Notes: generated from the sequence alone by a model not told the origin. A stretch of 64,000 nt of DNA from Actinomadura rudentiformis (GCF_008923185.1 NZ_WBMT01000010.1:1-64000), one strand, 5' to 3'. Shown: positions 49,232 through 59,577, numbered from the stretch's first letter. Translations and numbers: made by a program.

Positions 49232-50062
49232 TCATCGGCCTGCCCCGACGTCGCTCGGGGCAGGCCCACCCCGTTCCCCAGACTCAGGTTCAGCCACCGC
49301 AGTGCCTCCGCGCCGGCGGCGAGTCACAACGGTCCACGCAAGGCCATACAGGGTCAGAGCCACGCCAAGGCCAGCGATCGCGCCTTCGACACCGCTGACG
49401 AGGGTCATGTGGAAGGTACGCGCGACATCCGGTTGGTTGATCAGGGTGACCGCACCCAGCAGCCCCCCGCCGCACGTGGCGATCACCAATGCTCCCACCA
49501 CCGTCCACGCCACCCGACCGGGCAAACGTTCAGGTGCGTCTGCCGTGACCGGTGCCGTCCGAACCCAGCGGACCAGCCACCACACAACGACCGCCGCGCC
49601 GAGCACCCCACTCGCGTACTGGAGCCAGCGGTTGAGCGTGAGCCCTCCCCACGAAGTCGAGATCAGCCAGGGAAGTTCTCCGGCGAAGCTGTGGTGTTTG
49701 TGTGTGAAGGCGTCCCAAAAGAGATGCGTCGCAGCACCGAGCACGAGGGAGAACGGGACCCACTTGATCATCGAACGGCGAAAGGCGGCTGCAGGCACCG
49801 CGAGTCGTACGTGAGCCCAGCCCGGGGTCAGTGCGAGCAGTGGCCGCTTCCAGATCAGCTGGAACGCGGCGAAGATGATCAAACCAAGGCCGAGGTCAAT
49901 GGTCACCAGCCCCAACGGGACATGCGTCGCACCGCGAAGCGCCCCCATTCCCAGGAAGTAGGGCACGTCCGGGACCATCGACCCCACCACCAACGCCGAC
50001 GGCACCAGAGGGCCACGCGCGAGAGGGATGACGGCCGCCGCATGGCTCATCGTGAAGGGCAT
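49232..50062 (-). CDS. DUF4184 membrane protein
   Basis: A 276-residue membrane protein. The N-terminus 'MPFTMSHAAAVIPLARG' and 'LVVGSMVPDVPYFLG' are DUF4184 hallmarks, and 'GAATHLFWDAFTHKHH' resembles the metal-binding motifs of YdjM-like membrane hydrolases (paired His/Asp). About six membrane segments. The family is related to the LexA-regulated YdjM group; activity unknown. Confidence 0.85.
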   Translation of the reverse strand: MPFTMSHAAAVIPLARGPLVPSALVVGSMVPDVPYFLGMGALRGATHVPLGLVTIDLGLGLIIFAAFQLIWKRPLLALTPGWAHVRLAVPAAAFRRSMIKWVPFSLVLGAATHLFWDAFTHKHHSFAGELPWLISTSWGGLTLNRWLQYASGVLGAAVVVWWLVRWVRTAPVTADAPERLPGRVAWTVVGALVIATCGGGLLGAVTLINQPDVARTFHMTLVSGVEGAIAGLGVALTLYGLAWTVVTRRRRGGTAVAEPESGERGGPAPSDVGAGR

Positions 50063-50104
50063 CGGCCATGCTTACGGCATTCGCAGAGAAACGATCAAGT
50101 CCGC

Positions 50105-50521
50105 TCAACGCTCACTGATCGAGCCCAGGACCGGCTTGAGGTCGACGATCGGCGTGCCGTTCAGCGCCTCAAGTGCTCGAACACGCACCCGCAGGCCATC
50201 GATCGACAGGATCGTGACCCGGTGCAACCCGACCGGATTCGGCCTGTCAGCCGAGCGCGTGCTGAACACCCCGGTGACCGGCCGGGTCATGTCATCACGA
50301 GGATGGACCGCCAGCACATCGCGTCGTGCGCGATCAAGCCACGTGACAACCAACACCTCCGTCCCAGCCCGGAGATCACGCAACCCCTCACCCACCTCGG
50401 GTTCGAAGACCAGCCAAGCGTCTGGAGCACCTTCGTCACCCTGCTTGGGCGCCGCAGCCAGATCCACAAGCGCCGACTCGACCCACCCGATAGGCCGAAT
50501 CACAAACTCACCCTCGCCCAA
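50105..50521 (-). CDS. trmO: tRNA (t6A37) methyltransferase TrmO-like
   Basis: A 138-residue protein of the TsaA/TrmO family, which methylates N6 of threonylcarbamoyl-adenosine 37 in tRNA with SAM. 'FSTRSADRPNPVGLHRVTIL' near 86-105 is the family signature. The TTG start at 50521 is supported by GGGAGG five bases upstream. E. coli TrmO has a C-terminal extension of about 90 residues that is absent here, as in many short forms. It lies 42 bases upstream of the DUF4184 gene in the same direction. Confidence 0.85.
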   Translation of the reverse strand: MGEGEFVIRPIGWVESALVDLAAAPKQGDEGAPDAWLVFEPEVGEGLRDLRAGTEVLVVTWLDRARRDVLAVHPRDDMTRPVTGVFSTRSADRPNPVGLHRVTILSIDGLRVRVRALEALNGTPIVDLKPVLGSISER

Positions 50522-51771
50522 CGCAACCTCCCACCCTCATGCACCGCCACCCCGAGAACCCGTGAAAATCACAGGCTGCCACCCCAGATAAACACCGATG
50601 CCCTTCCCCATGAGCCCGACCCACCAAAAACCATCAGGGGTCGCTCCAACAAACCTCAACCCGAGGCATCCAAACCAATCCCCACCAACCCCATTCGCCA
50701 GCCCATTTCCAGCGCCCGCCCCACCCAGACGTCCGCCGCACTGCGGCCGTAACAGCGCAAACAACACCGCATGAGAGGCCATCAGCAAGCAGCGCGCCTC
50801 CCATAAGAACGGGACCCACAAGCGCTCATCACCCCCGCACCACCTACCCGCAGTCCAACACCAAACCGCAGCGCAACACCGGCACCGCAACACCACCCGT
50901 CCTCCGCGCCAGTACGGGGTCGAGGAAGGCGTGGCCGGGCCTGGAAGCGCTGCTGGGCAAACGCTCCCGTACGACCTTCCTGGTGCGGAGCGCGCGTCGG
51001 CGGTGACCTTCCTCCATGCCCCGCCGGAGGACGCAGCACGGCATGGTCGGCAGGGGCCCGCGCGGCAAGCCACCCGGCGAAACGTCCCCAAGCGCAACCG
51101 AAGCGGGTTGTCCTCCAGGTAGGCCTCCGCGGCCGCCGAGACGAGCTGGCTTACACGCACAGCAACACCAACCGGCACCACAACACCGGCTCGGCGGGCA
51201 CCGCAACACCAGCGGGCACCGCAACACCCGCCGCACCGCCCACCCGCAGCGCACCACCCGCAGGTCGCCGACACGACGGCGACCGAGGCGCCCCGGCGCT
51301 CCTCGTGGTTGGGCTGTGGTGGACGGGGCAGACGACGGCCTGACTTTCTACGCCGGAGACTCCTCGTCCGCACACAGCGACGCGATGGCCGTCCCCAACA
51401 CCGATGGCCCAACCCCACCCGACGACAGCAACTGGGCCGCGTAATCGAAGACCAGCGGATGCGCCTGGAACCTCCCTTCCTTGGCGACGCCGATGACCGC
51501 CGCCAGGACACAGGACAATCAGCGTGCTGCGAGCGGTCGAGCCGGGATTGCTGTCCAGCTGAACAACGTCCATGCCTGCGTTGAGGCCGAACTGGGAAAC
51601 CGCTGACCCGGTGACCGAGGTGGTGCAAGCGAGAAAGATGACCGAGCCGGTGGGCGGATCCAGACAGCAGCCCAAAACGCAGGTATTGCGGGGGCGTGGA
51701 TCTTGCTCGTACGGTCGAAATTGGGCGCGCAGGTGGCTCAACTCGAGCCGTAGGTGAGGAAGGAAGTCGCG
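50522..51771. other. 1.2-kb region without a clear gene
   Basis: No open frame here resembles a protein family. Minus-strand frames have Cys/Trp/Arg-rich translations typical of non-coding GC-rich DNA. One short minus-strand stretch (51347-about 51510) reads more like protein ('FQAHPLVFDYAAQLLSSGG', ending in TAG) but lacks a start and could be the end of a decayed gene. Frame changes seem to interrupt it upstream. The short GGGCACCGCAACACC repeats are listed separately. Confidence 0.5.
51158..51232. repeat. short tandem repeats GCGGGCACCGCAACACC
   Basis: GCGGGCACCGCAACACC occurs at 51194-51210 and 51212-51228, an 18-bp period, flanked on the left by diverged copies ('CCGGCACCACAACACC'). Another group of GCACCGCAACACC units lies near 50878-50896. 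No spacers of CRISPR size. Confidence 0.75.
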
Positions 51772-52734
51772 GTGATCGACACGTTGGACGCGGCGCGAGT
51801 CACAAGCAGGCGGGCCCGGCGAGCTGCGGAGTTCATGCACCGGAGAGTGCGACCACGCATGACCGGCGACGGCGAGATCAACGAGCGGGCCATGCGCCGC
51901 CTGGCGACGCTGGAACGGCTGGCCGCCCTTGCTCCGGTGCCTCGTGGCGTACGACTGCGCCGAGTGCAGTTCGATGGCTTCCGCGGCGAGTGGGTGACAG
52001 CGCCAGGGGTGTCCGCCGATGGGCGTGCCGTCCTCTACTTCCACGGCGGCGGCTTCGTCTGCTGCGGATTGGCCACCCACCGCCGCATGATCGCGCAGAT
52101 TTCCGCGGCCGCCCGCATGCCGGCCCTCTCGATCGCCTATCGCCAGCTGCCAGAGGCGTCGGTTACCGGCTCGGTCGCCGACTGCGTCACCGCCTACCGC
52201 CAACTGCTAGCGCATGGGCACGCTCCAGAGGACGTGGTGATCGCGGGAGACTCTGCGGGCGGTTTCCTCGCCTTCGCCGCGACGCTGCGGGCTGTTGAAC
52301 AGGGCCTGCCCAAGCCCGCGGCCGTGGTAGGCCTCTCTCCATGGCTCGATCTGGACTGCACGGCCAAGATCGCCCATGCCAACGCAAGCCTCGACCCGTA
52401 CATCGTCGCCAAGGAGATGGCCAAGCTGGCCGAGCTACTGGTCGAAGGCGTGACTCCACCGGATCCGGCCCTGTCACCGCTGACCAGTGATCTTTCGATG
52501 CTTCCTCCGGCCCTGATCCAGTGCGGTTCGATCGAGGTACTGCGCTGCGACGCGGAGCTGATGGCCGAGGAGATGGAACGTGCGGGCGTGCCCTGTCGCC
52601 TCCAGATCTGGGAGGGCCAGATCCACGTCTTCCAAGCCTTCTCCGCCCTGATCCCAGAAGCGCGCCCCGCGATCGCCCAGATCGGCGCCTTCATTCAGGA
52701 GATGACTTCCAGAAAAGCTGACCGCGCGGCCTGA
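51772..52734 (+). CDS. alpha/beta hydrolase of the HSL (hormone-sensitive lipase) family
   Basis: A 320-residue esterase from GTG 51772, preceded by AGGAAGGAAG at 51757-51766; the upstream GTG 51754 is less likely. The oxyanion motif H-G-G-G-F is near 90-94 and the nucleophile elbow 'GDSAGGF' near 158-164; Asp in 'SIEVLRCDAELMAEE' and His in 'EGQIHVFQAF' complete the triad. It hydrolyses short-chain esters. Isolated between degenerate regions. Confidence 0.88.
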   Translation: MIDTLDAARVTSRRARRAAEFMHRRVRPRMTGDGEINERAMRRLATLERLAALAPVPRGVRLRRVQFDGFRGEWVTAPGVSADGRAVLYFHGGGFVCCGLATHRRMIAQISAAARMPALSIAYRQLPEASVTGSVADCVTAYRQLLAHGHAPEDVVIAGDSAGGFLAFAATLRAVEQGLPKPAAVVGLSPWLDLDCTAKIAHANASLDPYIVAKEMAKLAELLVEGVTPPDPALSPLTSDLSMLPPALIQCGSIEVLRCDAELMAEEMERAGVPCRLQIWEGQIHVFQAFSALIPEARPAIAQIGAFIQEMTSRKADRAA

Positions 52735-53645
52735 GCCCAAAAGGTTAAACACCCTGCTGAAGGGGCCTGGTCGTGGAGCGCCGGACCGCCCGCGCTAACC
52801 AATTCCCCCACGTGTCAGCCACCGACCCCGATTTGGTCGGCATCCGCCTGGCACGCCCGCCCTCAGCTTGGCCCGTCCCGGATCAGCTCGCCCGTCGCCC
52901 AACAGCCCGGCCTTTCTCGCCATGTCACGACTGGTGTCAGCGCGATACGCCGCATCGTTCGGCCGTCTGGTGGCCGAGAGCACGGAAAAGAACATCGTTT
53001 GCGTCGGCTCAGGGACCGGATGGCCAGATACCGGCTGCGCGCACGGATCTCTTGGCGAGGCTGGAGCGTTCGCCATAGCCGGCGCCGCACACTGCGTCGG
53101 CCTCGGCCGACATCAAGGCTTCGGCCATCGTCTTGACCATCGACCGCAACAGATCCGGCTCACACGCCCCGATCTGCTCGGCCAACCAGCTTTCAGGGGC
53201 CACACTTGTCATTCACGGCCATCGCGTTCACTTCTCCTTCGGTCTTGGTCGATTCGAAGGATCGCGATGGCCGCCTCATTCACGGCACCGCGCCACTGAC
53301 CTGCGCTAACTCGTACACCACCCCGGTGGACGCGACCCGCCCAACCGTGTCGCCCTCACCGTCCATGGTCTGTACACCTGGTTGTACCTGGCGGCATGTG
53401 AGTGAGCCGCGCCGGTTTCGCTCACTCTGAACGCCGACAGACGATGGGGTCGCCGGGTAGGGCCGCACCTGGGCCAGCGTCGCAATTCCCACCGTTGGCA
53501 TAGTCCAGCTTGAACGGGAGCTCCCAATCTCAAAGGCCATGGACCGGCGGGCCATGTCAACTGTGACCATTCGTCAACGCTGTGTAGTCGAAGTGACTAC
53601 GATCGGCGTCCTGGCGGGTGACCACTGAGACTCCCCGGGACGAAG
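52735..53645. other. decayed mobile-element region
   Basis: About 900 bases with no intact gene. It holds the IS256-type transposase remnant (53009-53212). The rest shows only short unrelated open frames. An inverted repeat GTAGTC/GACTAC (53584-53589 and 53595-53600) stands about 45 bases before the next gene and could be an operator. Confidence 0.6.
53009..53212 (-). pseudogene. IS256-family transposase, N-terminal remnant
   Basis: The 67-residue frame reads 'LLRSMVKTMAEALMSAEADA' followed by 'VCGAGYGERSS', the well-known N-terminus of actinobacterial IS256 transposases. After 'GERSS' the family normally continues with 'ERVNSRNGYRxREWDTR'; here the reading changes to unrelated residues and stops. 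The catalytic DDE part is missing, so this is a dead fragment of the usual ~400-residue protein. No terminal repeats could be placed. Confidence 0.75.
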
Positions 53646-54914
53646 ATGAACCGTTTGGCAGTTACAAGGCTCGCCGACGCCGTCCGCTGCGCCTGCGGAT
53701 TGCTCGGCTGTGCGGCGGTGGCGAGCACCGCCGTTGCCGGCACACCGTCGCCAGCGCAGGCGGCAGCCACGCCGCGTTCGGCGGCAAGCGCAGCCAGCGC
53801 GGCATCACCAGCTGCAGTGTCCTATTTGATCGTCTGGCAGGCATCCGCAACCTTCCTTGAACCCCCCGATCCGGAGATATGCCGCAAGGTGGAGAACTGG
53901 GGTGCCCCCTACACCGCACAGATCTGCAGGGAGATCTGGCAGTCGCTGTACGGCTCTCCCCAGGCTGGGAAATCCCAACGCAGCCGGCCCAGGCATGCGG
54001 ACGACAGCCCGGCGGCTCCGCTGAGACCCACGCGCACTCGGGCGCCCAGACGTCCGAAACCGCGCCCCGTTCTGCCCCATGTCCCGACCGCTCTGTCGTC
54101 CAGGCCACCGGTCAGCACCGTGCCCCTTCCTCCGTCGAGCGCGCCAACAACAGACCAGGCTGACAGCGATACGTCACCGGCACGCTCGATGCAGCCGTGG
54201 TTACTGCTCGGTCTGCTCCTTCCTGCCATGGCCGTGGCGGGTTACCCGTTCCGCCGCCGGATCTACGCATTCGCGGGCACGGTGTTCTGCGCTTCTCCGC
54301 GCCAGCCGGTGGGCGACGATGACCGAACCGCATACTTCAGCCATCGCTCGGCGATCGATCCGTTCGCGATCTCTGCGCTCGGCCTCACTGGACCGGGAGC
54401 ACCTGATACCGCACGCGTGCTCGCCCTGGCTGCGCTGGAGGACCACGCGGACAACGCTCTCCTGGTACTTCCTCGTTGCACCGCGATGTCGCTCTTCGGG
54501 CTCTCTGAAGACGAGCTGCTCGACGAGAGCGCCGCCGGCCTCTTCATTCCGGGCAACCTCGACGCAGCTCTGGCCTACCTCGAGACCGAACTCGCCATAC
54601 GTCAGGGCGGCGGAACCGCCCCGGCACGCCGCCTCCTCCTGGTAGCCGATTGCGAGAAAGAGGCTGAAAGAATCCGCACGCTTGTCGCCCAACGCCCCGG
54701 CGATCTCTCAGCCGTGCTCCTCGGTGACTGGCCGGCAGAACAAGCCACGGTGACCGAGGACGGCGTGATCGCCCTCCCTCCCGCCTTCGCCCACCTCCTC
54801 CCCCAGCACTTCCCCGCAATGTCCCGGAGTGAGGCACGCGACCGCCTTCGCACAGCAATCAAGGTCCAACGCCCAATGAAGACCGCGTATCCCCGCCGGT
54901 CTTCTCGTCGCTGA
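53646..54914 (+). CDS. exported or membrane-anchored protein of unknown function
   Basis: A 422-residue protein. Residues 1-40 form a signal-like segment ('LLGCAAVASTAVAGTPSPAQA'); a short external part with two Cys (79-93) and a Pro/Arg/Ser-rich linker (100-175) follow; a membrane segment lies at about 182-200 ('PWLLLGLLLPAMAVAGY', then 'FRRR'). The remaining 220 residues are predicted cytoplasmic and resemble the 'LLLVADCEKEAERIRTLVA' / 'AVLLGDWPAEQATVTEDG' region of large LysM/BTAD-type regulator proteins of actinobacteria, though the activator domain itself is absent. Possibly a truncated relative; function unknown. Confidence 0.55.
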   Translation: MNRLAVTRLADAVRCACGLLGCAAVASTAVAGTPSPAQAAATPRSAASAASAASPAAVSYLIVWQASATFLEPPDPEICRKVENWGAPYTAQICREIWQSLYGSPQAGKSQRSRPRHADDSPAAPLRPTRTRAPRRPKPRPVLPHVPTALSSRPPVSTVPLPPSSAPTTDQADSDTSPARSMQPWLLLGLLLPAMAVAGYPFRRRIYAFAGTVFCASPRQPVGDDDRTAYFSHRSAIDPFAISALGLTGPGAPDTARVLALAALEDHADNALLVLPRCTAMSLFGLSEDELLDESAAGLFIPGNLDAALAYLETELAIRQGGGTAPARRLLLVADCEKEAERIRTLVAQRPGDLSAVLLGDWPAEQATVTEDGVIALPPAFAHLLPQHFPAMSRSEARDRLRTAIKVQRPMKTAYPRRSSRR

Positions 54915-54942
54915 CCCACTCCAGCCCCTGGAACACCGTCCT

Positions 54943-55170
54943 CAACGGGTGCAGCTGATCCACTCCGCGATCATTGTGATCGGCACGCCCGGCCACTGGG
55001 CCAGTTGCCGGCGGATCTGCGGACCGACCGCATCGACATCGATCCTTCGGGGCCTGCTCGATCCTTCGGGGCCTGCTCGTCTTGGGAGGCCGACCAGCCT
55101 CCGACGCCCGCCGCACTGTGTTCCGGCGAAGCTCTAGCCTCCTGGCGATCGGATCGGCACCTGCCCCGAC
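54943..55170 (-). pseudogene. IS21-family transposase (IstA) fragment, frameshifted
   Basis: The minus strand encodes 'DPIARRLELRRNTVRRA' plus 'RPPKTSRPRRI', the N-terminal HTH of IstA (family form: IARRLGLSRNTVRRAL...PPKYxRP), then, in another frame, 'VDAVGPQIRRQLAQWPGV' and 'PITMIAEWI' (family form: VDAFEPxIRxLLAExPxMPATVIAERIGW). The frame jump coincides with the exact 19-bp duplication at 55041-55078; removing one copy joins the two halves in one frame. A TGA at 54943-54945 and further decay end it. Confidence 0.75.
55041..55078. repeat. exact 19-bp tandem duplication causing a frameshift
   Basis: GATCCTTCGGGGCCTGCTC occurs at 55041-55059 and again at 55060-55078 without mismatch. Since 19 is not a multiple of three, the extra copy shifts the istA frame by one base. 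Confidence 0.97.
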
Positions 55171-55486
55171 TGGTGCAACTTGCGGCTCCCTGCCCAGCCC
55201 CGCGTTGAGACTGGCGGACAGGCCGGACCCATCCCGGGGCTGCTGGCCTGCAGAACGGGCGCATTGAATGGAGTCCGAGAGAACAGGCGGCCGAGGCACA
55301 GGCGCCCACCGAAGACCGGCTCGGATCCGTGGCCGCCGAGCGTCTCAGCCCTGGCCGGCGTGGACCGCAGGGGGCGAGGACTGGGGATGCGGCAGCCGTG
55401 TGTGGGCTGGGGCACGCAGGTATTGAGGACCTGCACGCCACTGGGTTGTGGCGGGGTGGCCGCGGTTGTAGAGCGTGGTCGCATTG

Positions 55487-56266
55487 TCAGGCGACTTGGT
55501 GGGTGGCTCTGGCTGTGATCAGGGCGCGGAGGGTGCGGCCGGCTGCGTATGAGTCAGGTGGGTCCTCGATCGTTCGATCGATGTAAGCCATACAGCGCAG
55601 GAGCCAGCTGCGGAGGGCGTCCTCGATCTGGGTTTGGGCGCGGAGGGCCTTGGCTTGTTCTTTGCGGCGTTGCTCCTCGTGGGCGCGTTGCGTGAGTTTC
55701 TCGTCGGCGGCGACTGCGCGTACGTCAGAGAGGGAGAAGCGGCCCAGCTGGTCGGTGGCGAGCGCTCGCTCTGCGGCGATGCGGTTGAACAAGTCTTTCG
55801 GCCATCCGAGGATCGCCGCGGCGCCCTTGGCGTCCACACTGTCGGCCAGGGGACCTTTGCGTGCGGCGACCACCTCGGTCACGGTGCGCGGGTCGAGGGC
55901 GTCGACATCGCGCAGGAGGTAGATGGGATAGGTGCGGTAGCGGCCGATCACGGTGAGCTCGCCGCGCGCGACCAGGATCTCGACGTCGGCGCGGTCGACG
56001 TCGAGGAACACCCGTTCGGCGAGCCGCGCCGCGGCGTTGATCGCGCCGATCGGCGGATCTTCCCCGAAGGCGGACCGGATCCGTTCGGTCTGTTCGGCTG
56101 ACTTCGCGACCTGGGCGGCAGACCAACTGCGGTCGTCGATCTCTGGCTCGGGAACGATGCCGTGTTCCCGCGCCAGCCGGATCTGCCAGGTGGCTAGGCC
56201 GAGCGCGGCGGCGAACTGCCGGAGTCCGTACTCGTTGCGGCCGGTGCGGATGATCTCGGAGGGCAT
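55487..56266 (-). CDS. unknown protein with N-terminal helix-turn-helix
   Basis: A 259-residue protein from ATG 56266. Residues 10-60 look like a helix-turn-helix ('YGLRQFAAALGLATWQIRLA'), the middle ('LVARGELTVIGRYRTYPIYL') like a second winged or MerR-like unit, and about 195-225 is a charged helix 'RAHEEQRRKEQAKALRAQTQ' that may form a coiled coil. I do not recognise the family. A DnaA-box-like element stands 92 bp before the start codon, as for the 47867 and 61096 genes. Confidence 0.6.
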   Translation of the reverse strand: MPSEIIRTGRNEYGLRQFAAALGLATWQIRLAREHGIVPEPEIDDRSWSAAQVAKSAEQTERIRSAFGEDPPIGAINAAARLAERVFLDVDRADVEILVARGELTVIGRYRTYPIYLLRDVDALDPRTVTEVVAARKGPLADSVDAKGAAAILGWPKDLFNRIAAERALATDQLGRFSLSDVRAVAADEKLTQRAHEEQRRKEQAKALRAQTQIEDALRSWLLRCMAYIDRTIEDPPDSYAAGRTLRALITARATHQVA

Positions 56267-56346
56267 GTCTGCTCCTTTGACATGGAGGGGTGTTGACTCG
56301 AACGACAGTTTCGCTCACGCTTCGTGACCACAACAGTAGAATCATG

Positions 56347-56359
56347 TTCTGTGGATAAC
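56347..56359 (-). promoter_or_regulatory. DnaA-box-like element GTTATCCACAGAA (reversed)
   Basis: On the minus strand GTTATCCACAGAA, with TTATCCACA at 56350-56358. It lies 92 bp upstream of the leftward gene at 56266 and about 45 bp upstream of the divergent aldo/keto reductase gene. Confidence 0.7.
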
Positions 56360-56402
56360 TCCGGTTCGGCCGCCGGTCCGCGGCCCATGCCAGGCTGGGG
56401 GC

Positions 56403-57329
56403 ATGAACGGAGCTGAACGGCTGGCCATCGGCCTTGCGGCGGTCGGCCGCCCTGCCTACATCAATCTCGGACGTACGGCTGAACTACCTGCCGAACGGAC
56501 CGTGGACGACATGCGCCAAGCGACTTGGGACGTACTGGACGCGGCCTATGCGGCCGAGATCCGGTGGGTGGACACGGCCCGGTCGTATGGGCGGGCCGAG
56601 GAATTCCTCGGCGAATGGCTTGCGGAACGCGGTCACACGGACATCACCGTCTCCAGCAAGTGGGGCTACGCCTACGTCGGCGAGTGGCGGCTGGACTCTC
56701 CGGTCCATGAGCTCAAGGAGCACAGCCTTGAGCGGTTCAAGGCTCAGTACGCGGAGACCCGGCGGTTCCTCGGCAGGCACCTCGACCTCTATCAGGTTCA
56801 TTCGTTGACCACCGACAGCCCATTGTTCGGAGACCGGGCGTTGCAGGCGGCTCTCGCCGGCCTAGCCGCAGAAGGCGTGCGAGTGGGGTTCTCCACCTCC
56901 GGGCCACGCCAGGCCGACACGGTGCTCAAGGCGTTCGAGCTTGAAGTGGACGGGCAACAGGTGTTCACCGCCGTTCAATCGACCTGGAATCTCCTGGAGC
57001 CTTCTGCGGCGGGGGCCCTGCACCAGGCGCACGACGATGCCGGGGCTCTTGTGCTGGTGAAGGAGGCACTGGCGAACGGCAGACTCGCAGTGCAACCGCC
57101 GGAGGAGATCAAACGGGTTGCCGACCTGCACGACGTCAGCGCCGACGCGGTGGCACTGGCCGCAGCCCTGCGGCAGGTGTGGGCGGACAGGGTCCTGCTG
57201 GGCGCCGTCAGCCCAGCGCAGTTGCGCTCCAACCTCGCTGCGCTCTCGGTTGGCGAAGACGAGCTGAACGAGCTGGCCACGCCTCCTGAGCGCTACTGGG
57301 CTGAACGGGCAGCTCTGCCGTGGACGTAG
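56403..57329 (+). CDS. aldo/keto reductase
   Basis: A 308-residue NADPH-dependent oxidoreductase. The tetrad is visible: Asp in 'RWVDTARSYGRAEEF' near 57, Tyr 62 in the same motif, Lys in 'TVSSKWGYA' near 84 and His in 'YQVHSLTTD' near 125. It reduces aldehydes or ketones; substrate unknown. 'LLGAVSPAQLRSNLAA' near 263-278 is the C-terminal cofactor segment. Divergent from the HTH-type gene. Confidence 0.88.
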   Translation: MNGAERLAIGLAAVGRPAYINLGRTAELPAERTVDDMRQATWDVLDAAYAAEIRWVDTARSYGRAEEFLGEWLAERGHTDITVSSKWGYAYVGEWRLDSPVHELKEHSLERFKAQYAETRRFLGRHLDLYQVHSLTTDSPLFGDRALQAALAGLAAEGVRVGFSTSGPRQADTVLKAFELEVDGQQVFTAVQSTWNLLEPSAAGALHQAHDDAGALVLVKEALANGRLAVQPPEEIKRVADLHDVSADAVALAAALRQVWADRVLLGAVSPAQLRSNLAALSVGEDELNELATPPERYWAERAALPWT

Positions 57330-57336
57330 GGGCCCA

Positions 57337-57999
57337 TCAGGCGAGATCTTCGGCTAGGGCTGCCCAGAAGTGGCTCTCGTACGCGTGCAGCATGCGGGCG
57401 GCCCGGACGGCTTCGTCTGGGGAATCTCCAGCGGCCAGTCCGGCGGCGATCACTTCCGTGGCGTGATCAGCGAAGCCCGGCGGTGGTTCGGCGAAAAAGC
57501 GGAAGAAGCCCACCGCCTCCTCATCCATGCCATAGCGGCTCCGCAACGCCTCAGCGGCCCGGGCGCAATAGGCTCCCCACTCCTCCAGGTTGGCGAGCAT
57601 GGCCAAGGCCACTTCAGAAGCCGTGCCGAACATCGCGCGCTGGGCGAGGTACGCCGGATAAGCCTGGGCCAACGGTTTCGGCTCGTAGGCGCTGAGATCT
57701 TTCTCACTGATTCCGATCGCCGCCGCAAAGTCCAGGAGCAAAGCCAGAGCTTCCCCTTCGCCTTGTGCAAGAGCGAGAAAGAGCCCACCGGCAGGGGGTT
57801 CTGGATAGCGCGCAGCCAATAGGGAAAAGCTGCGCCGGTCACTGCCGACGATCCGATACTCCTCGCCGGCCAGCCATGCGAGGCGTTCTCTGGGTACGGC
57901 ACCTACCTCCAGCAGCTCCAGGAAGCGGTTTTCGCTGGCAGCGGCCACGATCTCCTGCCGGGAGCGGGCGACCAGTTCGGCGGCGAAGGCTTCGGCCAT
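57337..57999 (-). CDS. TenA/PqqC-type helical protein
   Basis: A 220-residue all-helical protein of the TENA/THI-4 (heme-oxygenase-like) fold. 'LAWLAGEEYRIVGSDRRSFS' near 40-59 and 'NLEEWGAYCARAAEAL' near 137-152 are typical. True TenA thiaminase II has a conserved Cys that I cannot place with certainty. Thiamine salvage or another small-molecule role is possible; no thi genes adjoin it. Confidence 0.65.
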   Translation of the reverse strand: MAEAFAAELVARSRQEIVAAASENRFLELLEVGAVPRERLAWLAGEEYRIVGSDRRSFSLLAARYPEPPAGGLFLALAQGEGEALALLLDFAAAIGISEKDLSAYEPKPLAQAYPAYLAQRAMFGTASEVALAMLANLEEWGAYCARAAEALRSRYGMDEEAVGFFRFFAEPPPGFADHATEVIAAGLAAGDSPDEAVRAARMLHAYESHFWAALAEDLA

Positions 58000-58216
58000 A
58001 GCTCCAGGTGAGCATCCCGCGGAGACGAGGTCAACAGGGCAGAAACGCAGGCCCTGTAGGGCTTCAGAGTGATCATCGGCGCCAAGGCGCGTTCTCCGCG
58101 ATATTCGGCGGTCTCCACCCCCGCGGTAGCCCGGATCAAGCTCATATGATCACCTGGATACGATGAAGGGCGGAATGTCTGCGCAGGTGTGGACGGAGTT
58201 GGGAGCGAGCGAGCAC

Positions 58217-59500
<1,284 letters not shown>

Positions 59501-59536
59501 TCGCTTAGACGCACGACGCGGGCGACCTCGTCGATC

Positions 59537-59577
59537 AGGGCCGGGTTTCCAGGGCATCGCCTCGGGGACCCGGCCCT
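59537..59577 (+). terminator. hairpin terminator after gltA
   Basis: AGGGCCGGGT (59537-59546) pairs with ACCCGGCCCT (59568-59577), 10 bp with a 21-base loop. No T-run follows, so efficiency is uncertain. Confidence 0.55.

Larger units (their letters stand above)
54915..55486. other. region with an IS21 remnant and no intact gene
   Basis: About 570 bases. The left half contains the decayed IS21 istA fragment (54943-55170) and its 19-bp duplication; the right half (55171-55486) shows nothing I can support. Confidence 0.65.

Noticed and set aside
51158..51232. CRISPR array
   Set aside because: The repeats are under 20 bp with almost no spacer, the period is 18 bp and there are no cas genes.
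53206..53570. Further small open frames around the IS256 remnant
   Set aside because: Translations on both strands are Ser/Thr/Arg-rich with no family resemblance and no ribosome sites.
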